IMG/VR virus record: IMGVR_UViG_3300032240_001148 | Location: 1-25,249 of that record | Source: a virus | Length of the DNA stretch: 25,249 bases | Direction: 5' to 3' (one strand) | In this document: positions 17,307 to 24,479 of the stretch, piece by piece | Layout of the letters: each line of letters begins with the position of its first letter | Position numbering within the stretch: the stretch's first letter is position 1 | Program-made: the position numbers and the translations under genes | Notes under the pieces: model-generated | What the model was told of the DNA's origin: nothing | What the model saw: only the letters and a program-made list of their open reading frames with translations | Databases searched by the model: none

Positions 17307-17633
17307 ATGGCAAATACCTTTAAATCGAATGTGGCAGCAAATATTGTAACAAGTGGTAACACAGTTTACACTTGCCCATCTGCTACACAAACAACTATAA
17401 TCGGTGTGACTTTATCTAATAAGTCGGCCGGTACTGTTACTGCGAATGTGTTTCTAACACGGTCAGCAGTAGATTATTCTATTATATCCAACGCACCAAT
17501 ACTCTCAGGCTCTACCCTAGTTCCAATTGGCGGTGAGCAAAAAGTCGTTCTTCAGGCTGCTGATGTTTTAAAAGTAACAACAAGCGCCAACGGTTCGTTA
17601 GATGTAATTGCATCATTATTAGAGATAGCATAA
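17307..17633 (+). CDS. Small virion-associated protein of marine-phage type
   Basis: This 108-aa protein opens ANTFKSNVAANIVTSGNTVY and continues CPSATQTTIIGVTLSN, SAGTVTANVFLTRS, GGEQKVVLQAADVLKV and ends DVIASLLEIA. The pattern matches a small all-beta protein family that I recall as common in structural clusters of marine phages, with no established function. The strong alternation of polar and hydrophobic residues suggests one compact beta sandwich. It has an AAGGA ribosome-binding site and is first behind the tandem late promoters, so it should be well expressed late. It may be a decoration or fibre-base protein; this is not determined by the sequence. Confidence 0.7.
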   Translation: MANTFKSNVAANIVTSGNTVYTCPSATQTTIIGVTLSNKSAGTVTANVFLTRSAVDYSIISNAPILSGSTLVPIGGEQKVVLQAADVLKVTTSANGSLDVIASLLEIA

Positions 17634-17634
17634 C

Positions 17635-17850
17635 ATGGCACTTACTAGAATTCAAGGCGGTTTAGTTGGTACTGGTGGTTCAGGTAACACGGCCGTTCAA
17701 CTTGGTACTGCCATCGTTGAAAGTTCTAACACAGTATATTCAAACTATACATTGACTGCGGGTAACAATGGTTACTCTGTAGGTCCAGTTACGATTCTAA
17801 CTGGCAAGTCAATCACAGTACCGACAGGTCAGAAATGGGTGGTTCTATAA
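17635..17850 (+). CDS. Short fibre-module protein (71 aa)
   Basis: After the opening MALTRIQGGLVGTGG, the second half (36-71: SNYTLTAGNNGYSVGPVTI, then GKSITVPTGQKWVVL) is a complete small beta module. It has the same plan as the C-terminus of the 140-aa protein at 24741 (SITTGYNASSAGPLTI, GKTVTIANSSTWTIF). In other phages such modules commonly end longer fibre proteins, so here it may be a free-standing tip or trimerisation unit. It lies 1 nt after the previous stop and 1 nt before the next ATG. No strong Shine-Dalgarno sequence is seen, so coupling to the upstream gene is likely. Confidence 0.65.
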   Translation: MALTRIQGGLVGTGGSGNTAVQLGTAIVESSNTVYSNYTLTAGNNGYSVGPVTILTGKSITVPTGQKWVVL

Positions 17851-17851
17851 A

Positions 17852-18370
17852 ATGGCATTGATTAATACAACAACCACAGGCGTTTTAGGAACCACACTAT
17901 ATGGTGATGGTTCTGGTTCATTGACAGTTCAAAAAGATGGTGTAACACAAGGTATTTACGGAAGCATTCCAGCATTTAGTGGATATTTGAGTGGTAATCA
18001 AACATTAAGCTCAACTGTTTATCAAAAATTATCCATTAATACTATGGAATATAATATTGGTAATTTTTATGATGCCACAACAAATTATCGTTTTACACCT
18101 AATATTGCAGGTTATTACCAATTCAATGCTGCACTTACAGTTACAGCTCAACAAGTTATATTATTATCTTTTTATAAAAATAACGCATCATTTAAAAGAG
18201 TTGCATACTCATATAATTCTCCGGTTTTTGTTGCATCTGGTTCTGCATTAATATATTTAAATGGCACTACTGATTATGTTGAAATTATTGGAAGAAGTGA
18301 GACTGGTGGAACTGCATATGGTGGAGTAGAAACTACTTGGTTCCAAGGTTATCTTGTTAAGGCTGCATAA
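17852..18370 (+). CDS. C1q-like jelly-roll adhesin
   Basis: This 172-aa protein has a short N-terminal part with GDGSGSLTVQKDGVTQGIYG (19-38) followed by a C1q/TNF-like domain (about 41-172). The domain shows the family landmarks: AFSGYLSGNQ, then INTMEYNIGNFYDATTNYRF, TPNIAGYYQFNAAL and a closing FQGYLVKAA strand. C1q-like domains are trimeric binding heads and are used by some phages as receptor-binding tips; host-surface binding is inferred here. The ATG lies 1 nt after the previous stop. A 58-aa accessory gene starts inside its stop codon (TAATG). Confidence 0.75.
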   Translation: MALINTTTTGVLGTTLYGDGSGSLTVQKDGVTQGIYGSIPAFSGYLSGNQTLSSTVYQKLSINTMEYNIGNFYDATTNYRFTPNIAGYYQFNAALTVTAQQVILLSFYKNNASFKRVAYSYNSPVFVASGSALIYLNGTTDYVEIIGRSETGGTAYGGVETTWFQGYLVKAA

Positions 18371-18546
18371 TGACATTATTAGAAAAAATTAAAACAATTT
18401 ATACAGAATTAAATATTGAAGATTTTGGTCCATTTGGAACCATAATGATTCAAAACAATAGTGATGGCAAAGGCGACTACATAGCAAAGTGGGAACATCC
18501 AACACTTGCAAGACCAACCAAAGAACAATTAGAGGCTATTGAATGA
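18370..18546 (+). CDS. Small fibre accessory protein, XkdW-like ending (58 aa)
   Basis: This short reading frame begins TLLEKIKTIYTELNIEDFG and ends GDYIAKWEHPTLARPTKEQL followed by EAIE. The Y-I-x-x-W ... P-T-x-x-x-L ending is the signature of small proteins encoded beside phage tail-fibre genes (XkdW-type and related putative fibre-assembly factors). It overlaps the C1q-like gene by 1 nt (TAATG) and the following adhesin by 4 nt (ATGA), so all three are translationally coupled. It is acidic and small enough for a chaperone or a tip-bound subunit; which of these is not shown by the sequence. Confidence 0.75.
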   Translation: MTLLEKIKTIYTELNIEDFGPFGTIMIQNNSDGKGDYIAKWEHPTLARPTKEQLEAIE

Positions 18547-19070
18547 CTACAATCGTAGACGGCACAACCGGTATAACATTCCCTAGTACCATTTCAGGTG
18601 TAAGTGCAACTCAGCAATATTCAGGTAGAGTGTTACAGGTGTTGCAAGTAGTAGACTCAACTGCTACATCATTTACCTCAACTACTTTTGCAACTATGGG
18701 TGGAATGTCAGCAACAATAACACCAACAAGCACATCAAGTAAAATTTTAATAATACTCAATTTACAGGGTCAAAATAGAACTGCTGGTTTGGGTGAGGAT
18801 TTAGGAATACTAAGAAATGGTTCAAATTGTTATACACAAAACCACTATAGTTTGATTGCTGCAGCAGTTGCAAATAATCCTGATAATAATGGACAAGGTG
18901 GTATGGCTCCAGTGATTTATTTGGATTCTCCAGCTTCTTCTTCAGCGGTAACTTATACATTTCAAATGAGACATAGAACAGGTAATAGTGGAACTTTTTC
19001 TGTAAATTATGCCTTGGGTGCAACAGGTGCAGTTTATTCTACCATTACTCTTATGGAGATTGCAGCATGA
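18543..19070 (+). CDS. Beta-sandwich adhesin / fibre tip (unit 1)
   Basis: This 175-aa protein has an N-terminal tag TTIVDGTTGITFPSTISG of a kind common on phage fibre tips, then SGRVLQVLQVVDSTATSFTS, ITPTSTSSKILIILNLQ and a final YSTITLMEIAA. This is a familiar all-beta tip domain of marine-phage fibre genes. The N-terminal tag is the likely attachment part and the rest the surface-binding part; both roles are inferred. It starts inside the stop of the 58-aa gene (ATGA), with AGAGG upstream as ribosome-binding site. Its own stop overlaps the 86-aa gene by 4 nt. By order and accessory type it is the counterpart of the 398-aa gene at 20619. Confidence 0.72.
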   Translation: MTTIVDGTTGITFPSTISGVSATQQYSGRVLQVLQVVDSTATSFTSTTFATMGGMSATITPTSTSSKILIILNLQGQNRTAGLGEDLGILRNGSNCYTQNHYSLIAAAVANNPDNNGQGGMAPVIYLDSPASSSAVTYTFQMRHRTGNSGTFSVNYALGATGAVYSTITLMEIAA

Positions 19071-19327
19071 TTAATCACGATTCTATTTTTGCATTATATC
19101 CTACAGCTGTTACTATTCGTGGTGATGTTGCCTATGATGCCAATGAAAACATTGTTGAATACAATGAAGCCACAGTTCAGGCATATACAGATTCCATTGC
19201 ATACAAAGGTTTTCGTGCCAAAGAATACCCCTCCATTGCAGACCAACTAGATACTTTATATCATGGTGGTCTTGATGCATGGAAAGCACAGATTAAAACA
19301 GTTAAAGACAAATATCCAAAGGCATAA
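19067..19327 (+). CDS. Small fibre accessory protein, EYPSI-DQLD type (86 aa, unit 1)
   Basis: This 86-aa protein contains EYPSIADQLDTLYHGG (53-68) and ends KTVKDKYPKA, a signature I recognise from small genes next to phage tail-fibre genes. Its in-window paralogue at 21817 shares the start MIN, an LYPT element near residue 12, EYPSIGDQLD and K-x-KYPK. The middle differs. The motif-bearing half looks helical. It overlaps the adhesin before it by 4 nt (ATGA, with GGAGA upstream) and ends 3 nt before the next adhesin. A role in folding, capping or attaching the cognate fibre is inferred. Confidence 0.75.
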   Translation: MINHDSIFALYPTAVTIRGDVAYDANENIVEYNEATVQAYTDSIAYKGFRAKEYPSIADQLDTLYHGGLDAWKAQIKTVKDKYPKA

Positions 19328-19330
19328 CAA

Positions 19331-20449
19331 ATGAGTGTATCATACGGTGGCGATAGTATAACATTTGGCGATGGTTCAATAGTATCGTCTGGATCGCAAG
19401 GTTTTAAAAATAAAATCATCAATGGTCACATGATGATTGACCAACGGAATGCTGGTGCAAGCGTTACACCTACTAGTAATGTTTTTGGTCCTGATAGATG
19501 GACTCCACAATTAGCGCAATCTAGTAAGTTTAGTTATCGTCAAATGGAGTCTGCAAATACTTCTGCTTCCAATTACGAATCAAGTTCTGCACCAACAGGT
19601 TTTACAAATTCTTTAAAGATAACATCATCATCTGCTTACACACCTGTAACGGGTGATTATATGTTGATTAGACAACATATTGAGGGGTATAATGTTGCGG
19701 ATTTAGATTGGGGTTTGGCAACTGCTAAAACAGTCACCGTATCATTTTGGGTCAAATCAAGTTTAACAGGGTCTCATAGTTTTTCTGTTTATAATTTTGA
19801 TGGTTCTCGTTCTTATCCTGTTTTATACACAATCAATACTGCAAATACTTGGGAATATAAAACAATTGTTATTCCGGGTGATACATCGGGAACATGGAAA
19901 AAAGATAGTAATATAGGAATATCTATAGCATTTAGTATTGGTTCTGGTGCTACATATTCAGGACCTTCTGGTGCATGGGCATCTGCTTGGTATCCAGCGG
20001 CAACAGGTGCTGTACCTTTAATTGGTACATCAAGCGCTACATTGTATATTACTGGAGTTCAATTCGAAAAAGGCACGGCTGCATCAACTTTTGAATTCCG
20101 TTCATATCAAAAAGAATTGATGTTATGCCAAAGATATTATCAATTATATACAGCCACATCTGTGGAATGGATTTATAATGAAGATGCTACGACAAACCAC
20201 AAGTGGTGGCAATGTTATTTAACTGGTGCAACGATGAGAACCACTCCAAGTGCGACATTTATTGGTTCTTGGACTGGAGGCACTTCTGGTGGTTTAACGG
20301 GAACAATAGCTTCAATGACTGCAACTGATATTTCTGTGAACAGGTTTATTGTTAGAGTTGGTATGTCAGCTGATGGTGGAACATCACATTTAATGTATCA
20401 TACAGATGGTTGGCAAACTAAACAAATTGGATTTACTTCGGAGTATTAA
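19331..20449 (+). CDS. FKN-IING-type adhesin with jelly-roll-like core (unit 1)
   Basis: This 372-aa protein has a short N-terminus, then [19 protein letters not shown] (24-42), the hallmark opening of a large phage fibre-tip family. A carbohydrate-binding-like beta core follows (about 43-260: [56 protein letters not shown]). The region after LCQRYYQ (about 267 on) is a separate C-terminal part with no similarity to the paralogue at 22157, so the receptor-facing end appears to be the variable part. Sugar binding is inferred from the fold-like pattern only. Upstream AAAGG lies in the end of the 86-aa gene. The stop codon overlaps the 53-aa gene by 1 nt (TAATG). Confidence 0.8.
   Translation: MSVSYGGDSITFGDGSIVSSGSQGFKNKIINGHMMIDQRNAGASVTPTSNVFGPDRWTPQLAQSSKFSYRQMESANTSASNYESSSAPTGFTNSLKITSSSAYTPVTGDYMLIRQHIEGYNVADLDWGLATAKTVTVSFWVKSSLTGSHSFSVYNFDGSRSYPVLYTINTANTWEYKTIVIPGDTSGTWKKDSNIGISIAFSIGSGATYSGPSGAWASAWYPAATGAVPLIGTSSATLYITGVQFEKGTAASTFEFRSYQKELMLCQRYYQLYTATSVEWIYNEDATTNHKWWQCYLTGATMRTTPSATFIGSWTGGTSGGLTGTIASMTATDISVNRFIVRVGMSADGGTSHLMYHTDGWQTKQIGFTSEY
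19831..19867 (+). repeat. Direct repeat copy shared with the paralogous adhesin (copy 1)
   Basis: These 37 bases match 22609-22645 at 35 positions, and the last 21 are identical. They encode the [11 protein letters not shown] / [11 protein letters not shown] core strand of the two FKN-IING-type adhesins, a possible crossover point. Confidence 0.75.
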
Positions 20450-20610
20450 TGTATAAATTAACATTACCTATTAATGGTGTTTCTAGAGTTGTTGAAAGAC
20501 TATCTGATAATACTTTTATTCCTTTTGACCCCGCTAACTCAGATTACCAAACTTATCTAAAATGGCTTGCTGAAGGTAATACTCCAGAACCTGCTGACCA
20601 AGGCGAATAA
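20449..20610 (+). CDS. 53-aa fibre accessory protein (unit 1)
   Basis: This 53-aa protein runs [19 protein letters not shown], then [20 protein letters not shown] and [14 protein letters not shown]. The D-N-T-F-I-P-F ... Y-x-x-Y-L-x-W-x-x-x-G-N-T-P-E-P pattern is widespread in short proteins beside phage tail-fibre genes. Its paralogue at 23158 has the same length and the same C-terminal two thirds, and follows the paralogous adhesin. That argues for a cognate adhesin-accessory pair. It is coupled to the adhesin by TAATG with CGGAG upstream. Its last codons overlap the late promoter-like octamer at 20606. The biochemical role is unknown. Confidence 0.8.
   Translation: MYKLTLPINGVSRVVERLSDNTFIPFDPANSDYQTYLKWLAEGNTPEPADQGE
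20560..20598 (+). repeat. 39-bp near-identical repeat at cassette end (copy 1)
   Basis: This matches 23275-23313 at 37 of 39 positions. Both copies encode the [13 protein letters not shown] end of the 53-aa proteins and lie just upstream of a late promoter-like octamer and a new adhesin gene, so recombination here would exchange whole downstream cassettes. Confidence 0.85.
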
Positions 20611-20613
20611 ATA
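20606..20613 (+). promoter_or_regulatory. Late promoter-like octamer AATAAATA overlapping a stop codon
   Basis: The octamer includes the TAA stop of the 53-aa gene (20608-20610) and ends 5 nt before the ATG at 20619. T4 spacing would place the start of transcription on that ATG. The next bases (AAAAC) are also shared with the elements at 8733 and 24726. Confidence 0.5.
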
Positions 20614-20618
20614 AAACT

Positions 20619-21815
20619 ATGAGTTACATCGGAACAAATTCTACCATTTACGACCCAACAAGAACTATTGCTTCTCCAAGAGATGCAGATAGATTCTCTG
20701 GTGACGGTTCTACTACAGTATTCACATTAACTAGGTCAGTTCAAAAAGAAGTTGACCTTGAAGTTTTTGTTGAGAATGTACAACAAGAACCAATTACTGC
20801 TTTCTCCGTATCTGGTACAACACTAACATTCACTGGTGCACCTCCATCAGGTACTAATAACATCTATGTTGTTTATCGCAACTTTGATTCTGGCGCACAA
20901 GTATATGTACCCGATGGTTCTATTACCTATGCAAAGTTAGCAAACAACATAAGAATTTTTACAACTGATAACTTAACACCAAACGGCAATAACACAGTCT
21001 TTACTTTGACTGAACCACCTGCTGATGCAAATACAGTTATGGTTACAGTTGATGGTGTGGTGCAAAGAGCACCAGTACACTATACGACTACAGGTAATAC
21101 AATTACTTTTACTTCTAGCCCACCCGCCGGTGCCAATGTCCATGTAAGACATTTGGGTTTTAGAACTACAAGTACAATTACAACATTAGCAGCAAATAGT
21201 AGTATTAGTCAACCAACATTGTTATCACCAACAATTTCAACACCATCAATTACAGGTAATATTTCAGTAACAGGAACATTTTCTAGTAATATTCTTCCTG
21301 CTGCAAATGCAACTTATGATTTAGGTTCATCGTCTTCAAGATGGAACAACATTTACGGAAATTTGGTAGGTAATTTTTCTTTTCCTACTACATCAGTTTT
21401 AGCTAATACTGTTAGTTCTGGTCAACAATCATTGTCATCAAGTGCTTCAACATATACTGATTTGAATGTGAGTTTAAGTCTTGATCCAGGTACATGGGCA
21501 GTATTTTATGCCGCTTCAATTGAAAACCAAAATGTATCTGGTTCTAGTTATCCTGTTCAAGGTGTTATTCATTATTTGTCATTAAGAACAAGTGGTGGTA
21601 CTGTTATACAATCATCTCAGTTGGTATATGCCAACTATGAAAAAACTTATGACTGGAATACTTCAACATTTATGAGAATAATGACTGTTGCATCAACCAC
21701 TACATATAAACTATCACATGTTTGGCAAGGTAATTCTGGTTCACCATCTACATCTTCACTTTATTGCAGGCCTGATAATCACCCAACACAACTAATTGCG
21801 ATTAAATTATATTGA
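20619..21815 (+). CDS. Modular tail fibre adhesin (unit 2, promoter-proximal)
   Basis: This 398-aa protein starts MSYIG, like the 140-aa protein at 24741, and contains two tandem copies of an N-terminal module. Copy 1 is FSGDGSTTVFTLTRSV to PSGTNNIYVVYRNFD (about 26-90). Copy 2 is TPNGNNTVFTLTEPP to PAGANVHVRHLGF (about 120-171). Next come repeat-like Thr/Ser stretches and the fibre motif NILPAANATYDLGSSSSRWN (about 224-243). The C-terminal beta-sandwich head (about 270-398) ends HPTQLIAIKLY. The modular plan (anchor, spacer, head) fits a receptor-binding fibre; the receptor is unknown. The 109-aa accessory gene follows after one base. No Shine-Dalgarno sequence is seen, only the late promoter-like A-rich stretch. 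Confidence 0.78.
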   Translation: MSYIGTNSTIYDPTRTIASPRDADRFSGDGSTTVFTLTRSVQKEVDLEVFVENVQQEPITAFSVSGTTLTFTGAPPSGTNNIYVVYRNFDSGAQVYVPDGSITYAKLANNIRIFTTDNLTPNGNNTVFTLTEPPADANTVMVTVDGVVQRAPVHYTTTGNTITFTSSPPAGANVHVRHLGFRTTSTITTLAANSSISQPTLLSPTISTPSITGNISVTGTFSSNILPAANATYDLGSSSSRWNNIYGNLVGNFSFPTTSVLANTVSSGQQSLSSSASTYTDLNVSLSLDPGTWAVFYAASIENQNVSGSSYPVQGVIHYLSLRTSGGTVIQSSQLVYANYEKTYDWNTSTFMRIMTVASTTTYKLSHVWQGNSGSPSTSSLYCRPDNHPTQLIAIKLY

Positions 21816-21816
21816 T

Positions 21817-22146
21817 ATGATTAATAAATACGCACAAGCACTTAGAAATTTATATCCAACTGTACATGGTTACAGTATGGATTTTACTTTGCCTACAATA
21901 CAAGAATTTTTAAATTCTATTACTGGTTGGCCAGAAGGACAATCTTTACCAACACTTTCAGAAGTACAATCAGAAGTTGATTCGATTGAACTAAAGATAC
22001 AAAACGCTCAATATAAAGAGAATCGTTTGGTTGAATACCCATCAATTGGTGACCAATTAGATGCATTATGGAAAGGCGGCGCAGCTGCTGAAGCGATGCT
22101 TGCAAAAATACAAGCAGTTAAGTCTAAGTATCCTAAGCCAGAATAA
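21817..22146 (+). CDS. Small fibre accessory protein, EYPSI-DQLD type (109 aa, unit 2)
   Basis: The ATG at 21817 is chosen because it follows the previous stop by one base and gives the N-terminus MINKYAQALRNLYPT, which parallels the paralogue at 19067. An in-frame TTG further upstream is unnecessary. The protein has EYPSIGDQLDALWKGG (73-88) and ends QAVKSKYPKPE. Compared with the 86-aa copy it has about 20 extra residues in the middle, including a helical segment SEVQSEVDSIELKIQNAQ that resembles a coiled coil. It follows the 398-aa adhesin, as the 86-aa copy follows the 175-aa adhesin. The function (assembly factor or tip subunit) is inferred from context. Confidence 0.77.
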   Translation: MINKYAQALRNLYPTVHGYSMDFTLPTIQEFLNSITGWPEGQSLPTLSEVQSEVDSIELKIQNAQYKENRLVEYPSIGDQLDALWKGGAAAEAMLAKIQAVKSKYPKPE

Positions 22147-22156
22147 GAGAATATAA

Positions 22157-23155
22157 ATGCCAATTCAAACAGCAGCAGATAGTATTAGTAATAGTGCGGG
22201 TTCACCGTACGGATTTAAGAACCGTATTATAAACGGTGCAATAACTATCGACCAAAGACTTAATGGTTCTGGAAATACATTAGTAACTGCAACAGAGACT
22301 TTTGTTGTGGATAGATTTGTTGCATATAAAGATGGTGGAGTTATTACTTCTGGCCAATCAACGATTGCACCTGCTGGATTTACAAATTCAATATCTTGGT
22401 CAGTTGGAACAGGATATTCTGCAACATCTGGTCAATATACTTTTTTAAAATATCACATCGAAGGTTATAATGTTGGAGATTTAGGATTTGGAACTTCTGA
22501 TGCAAAAACTGTTACTTTATCTTTTTGGGTAAGAGCATCAGTAACAGGTACATATAGTGGTACTTTAGGTAATGTTTCTTTAAATAGAAGTTATCCTTGG
22601 ACATATACAATCAATTCTGCAAACACTTGGGAATATAAAACAATTACTGTACCAGGTGATACTACAGGAACTTGGGCAAAAGATAACACAACAGGATTGA
22701 GAATATATTGGGATTTAGGTACTGGTAGCGGTAGCAGAGGCACAGCAGGTTCTTGGCAAGCGACAACATTAGTTGGTGCAACTGGAACAACTTCCATTTC
22801 TGCAACAACAGGTGCCACATTTTATATTACTGGTATTCAATTGGAAAAAGGTTCACAAGCCACAGCATTTGATTATCGTCCATATAGTACAGAATTACAA
22901 TTGTGCAAACGATACTATCGCATAGCAAAATGGAGATGGCAAGGTCAAAGTGCAGGATTGGGTCAAGGTCAAGGATGGACTTGGGTGTTTGACCCAGAGA
23001 TGAGAACTACCCCAAGCATTACAACTTCTAACTTTACAAATGGTTCTTCTTTTAATTTAGCTGGGCCACAAGGTGGTGATACTATGGGAATGTATGCACA
23101 AGGTGATGGAAACGGAACTGTTATTCTTTATACGGCTGCAAATGCAGAATTCTAA
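22157..23155 (+). CDS. FKN-IING-type adhesin with jelly-roll-like core (unit 2)
   Basis: This 332-aa protein is the paralogue of the 372-aa protein at 19331. It opens GFKNRIINGAITIDQRLNG (19-37). The shared core continues with [47 protein letters not shown] and YITGIQLEKGSQATAFDY, up to LQLCKRYYR. After that the two proteins diverge. This one has a Gly/Gln/Trp-rich part (KWRWQGQSAGLGQGQGWTW) and ends NGTVILYTAANAEF. The conserved core with variable end suggests a scaffold carrying exchangeable receptor-contact segments. The start ATG overlaps an ATATAAATG string, and AAGAGA upstream is a weak ribosome-binding site. The 53-aa accessory gene follows after 2 nt. Confidence 0.8.
   Translation: MPIQTAADSISNSAGSPYGFKNRIINGAITIDQRLNGSGNTLVTATETFVVDRFVAYKDGGVITSGQSTIAPAGFTNSISWSVGTGYSATSGQYTFLKYHIEGYNVGDLGFGTSDAKTVTLSFWVRASVTGTYSGTLGNVSLNRSYPWTYTINSANTWEYKTITVPGDTTGTWAKDNTTGLRIYWDLGTGSGSRGTAGSWQATTLVGATGTTSISATTGATFYITGIQLEKGSQATAFDYRPYSTELQLCKRYYRIAKWRWQGQSAGLGQGQGWTWVFDPEMRTTPSITTSNFTNGSSFNLAGPQGGDTMGMYAQGDGNGTVILYTAANAEF
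22609..22645 (+). repeat. Direct repeat copy shared with the paralogous adhesin (copy 2)
   Basis: This is the partner of 19831-19867, with 35 of 37 bases the same. It encodes the [11 protein letters not shown] strand of this adhesin. The surrounding DNA has diverged much more, so this patch is either a recent conversion tract or under tight coding constraint. Confidence 0.75.
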
Positions 23156-23157
23156 TT

Positions 23158-23319
23158 ATGTATAAAAAAATTAAAAATATCGACACTGGTTTAGATGCTA
23201 ATCACATCAAACGATTATCTGACAACACATTTATTCCTTTTGTTGAAGACAACACCGATTACCAAGAATACCTAAAGTGGCTTGCTGAAGGCAATACTCC
23301 AGAACCTGCTGACGAATAG
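23158..23319 (+). CDS. 53-aa fibre accessory protein (unit 2)
   Basis: This 53-aa protein runs MYKKIKNIDTGLDANHIKRL, then [19 protein letters not shown] and [14 protein letters not shown]. From about residue 19 it aligns without gaps to the 53-aa protein at 20449. The N-terminal 18 residues differ, so specificity for the partner adhesin may lie there. It sits 2 nt after its adhesin and ends 1 nt before a late promoter-like octamer. The family is common beside tail-fibre genes, but its function is not known to me. Confidence 0.8.
   Translation: MYKKIKNIDTGLDANHIKRLSDNTFIPFVEDNTDYQEYLKWLAEGNTPEPADE
23275..23313 (+). repeat. 39-bp near-identical repeat at cassette end (copy 2)
   Basis: This is the partner of 20560-20598, with two mismatches, both third-codon changes. 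It again lies just before a late promoter-like octamer and a new adhesin gene. Confidence 0.85.
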
Positions 23320-23320
23320 A

Positions 23321-23328
23321 GATAAATA
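23321..23328 (+). promoter_or_regulatory. Late promoter-like octamer GATAAATA before the 289-aa adhesin
   Basis: The octamer lies 1 nt after the 53-aa gene's stop, with 7 nt between it and the ATG at 23336, the same spacing as at 8733 and 24726. No Shine-Dalgarno sequence is visible between it and the ATG. Confidence 0.55.
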
Positions 23329-23335
23329 AAAGAAT

Positions 23336-24205
23336 ATGCCATTAAGTAAATTATCTTCAAACAGTTTCAACACACAAGCCAATCTTACCTCATTATCAAT
23401 AGGTACTGCGGCTAATCGTGCGCTTGGTGGAAGTGGAAACACTACAACGATTGCAACTGAAAATCCTGGTCTTGTGACCATTGCTAAACCATATGATGGT
23501 GGTGCAACAACAATCAGATTTACTTCTAATCCATCAGGATATGGTAATGATTTTTATCATTCAATTGCACATGGTGCAGGTTCTGGATTTAATATCTATG
23601 CTGGTGGTTATCAAAGTCATATAGATAACCAAACTTATACATCAAATAATTCGAATACGATGATGTATTTTGGTGGTAGTACTTCCGATTTTAATGTTCA
23701 ATTATATACTGGTACACAACAAGCCGCAGCAAATAATACATACATTGGTAATAAATCTTATGTTAGACAGTTGCTTGCATTTTCTATTGGTTCATTTGGT
23801 AATATTAAAACTCCTGCTTGTGAGTATACCACTTTAGGAACATCATCATGGGCAACAACTCTTGCTGGTGACTCTGGTGGACAAGTTCCATTTCAAGCAT
23901 TTCAATGTCGTGCGTTTTGTTACTTTAATGGTATAACTAATGCTGTTGTTAGAGGTGCTAACATTAGTTCAATAACTGACCAAGGTACAGGATTGTATCG
24001 TGCAAATTTTAGTAGTAATATGCCTGATGCAAATTACACAGTTGTTACCGCTGGACAACATAATGGTTATGGTGGTGCTGCATTAGGTACAGGACCAGGA
24101 TCAGCTGCTGGCGACAATACAACTTCATATGTTTCACTTGAGTGTAGAAATTACACAAATAGTAATAATGAACCAAATGCACTTTACTTTGCGGTGTTTA
24201 GATAA
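23336..24205 (+). CDS. Tail fibre adhesin with a common fibre C-terminal domain (unit 3)
   Basis: This 289-aa protein has an N-terminal part (PLSKLSSNSFNTQANLTSLS) of fibre-tip type, then a Gly/Asn/Tyr-rich middle (about 60-190). The C-terminal domain starts at CRAFCYFNGITNAVVRGANI, continues ISSITDQGTGLYRANFSSNM and PDANYTVVTAG, and ends NALYFAVFR. This C-terminal pattern is a familiar ending of phage tail-fibre proteins, probably a trimeric beta head. Several Cys residues (e.g. in PACEYT and CRAFCYF) are more than in neighbouring adhesins. Two accessory genes, rather than one, follow it. It lies directly behind a late promoter-like octamer and opens the third cassette. Confidence 0.77.
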   Translation: MPLSKLSSNSFNTQANLTSLSIGTAANRALGGSGNTTTIATENPGLVTIAKPYDGGATTIRFTSNPSGYGNDFYHSIAHGAGSGFNIYAGGYQSHIDNQTYTSNNSNTMMYFGGSTSDFNVQLYTGTQQAAANNTYIGNKSYVRQLLAFSIGSFGNIKTPACEYTTLGTSSWATTLAGDSGGQVPFQAFQCRAFCYFNGITNAVVRGANISSITDQGTGLYRANFSSNMPDANYTVVTAGQHNGYGGAALGTGPGSAAGDNTTSYVSLECRNYTNSNNEPNALYFAVFR

Positions 24206-24206
24206 T

Positions 24207-24479
24207 ATGACAAAAAAAATACTATATCCAAATGATGATGGTGGAATTTCTATCGTCACTCCAAATCCAGATTGTGGCATACCTTATGACCAAATTGCAC
24301 TTAAAGATGTGCCTGCTGGAAAACCATTTTTAATTGTTGATGCAGATGATGTTCCAACTGACAGAACATTCCGTGAAGCATGGGATGCCGACTTTAGTAA
24401 TCCTCATGGTCATGCCCTTGGACATTTTGCTTGGGTTGAAACACAACCTAAAGAAGAAGAAAGTAAGGCCGGCAAATGA
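24207..24479 (+). CDS. Small fibre accessory protein, IALKDVPAG type (90 aa)
   Basis: The ATG at 24207 is chosen because it follows the adhesin stop by one base and gives TKKILYPNDDGGISIVTPNP, the normal start of this family; an earlier in-frame start would overlap the adhesin. The protein continues PYDQIALKDVPAGKPFLIVD and PTDRTFREAWDADFSN, then an acidic tail. The G-G-(I/V)-S-(I/V) ... K-D-V-P-A-G ... P-x-D-R-T-F-R-x-A-W pattern is common in small proteins after tail-fibre genes. In many phages this part is, to my recollection, fused to a segment like the next gene. Its ATGA overlap with that gene supports joint action. Function is inferred from context. Confidence 0.78.
   Translation: MTKKILYPNDDGGISIVTPNPDCGIPYDQIALKDVPAGKPFLIVDADDVPTDRTFREAWDADFSNPHGHALGHFAWVETQPKEEESKAGK

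Noticed and set aside
22152-22159. TATAAATG just before and into the ATG at 22157 as a late promoter
   Set aside because: It differs from the octamer at the last base and merges with the start codon, so initiation would fall inside the gene.
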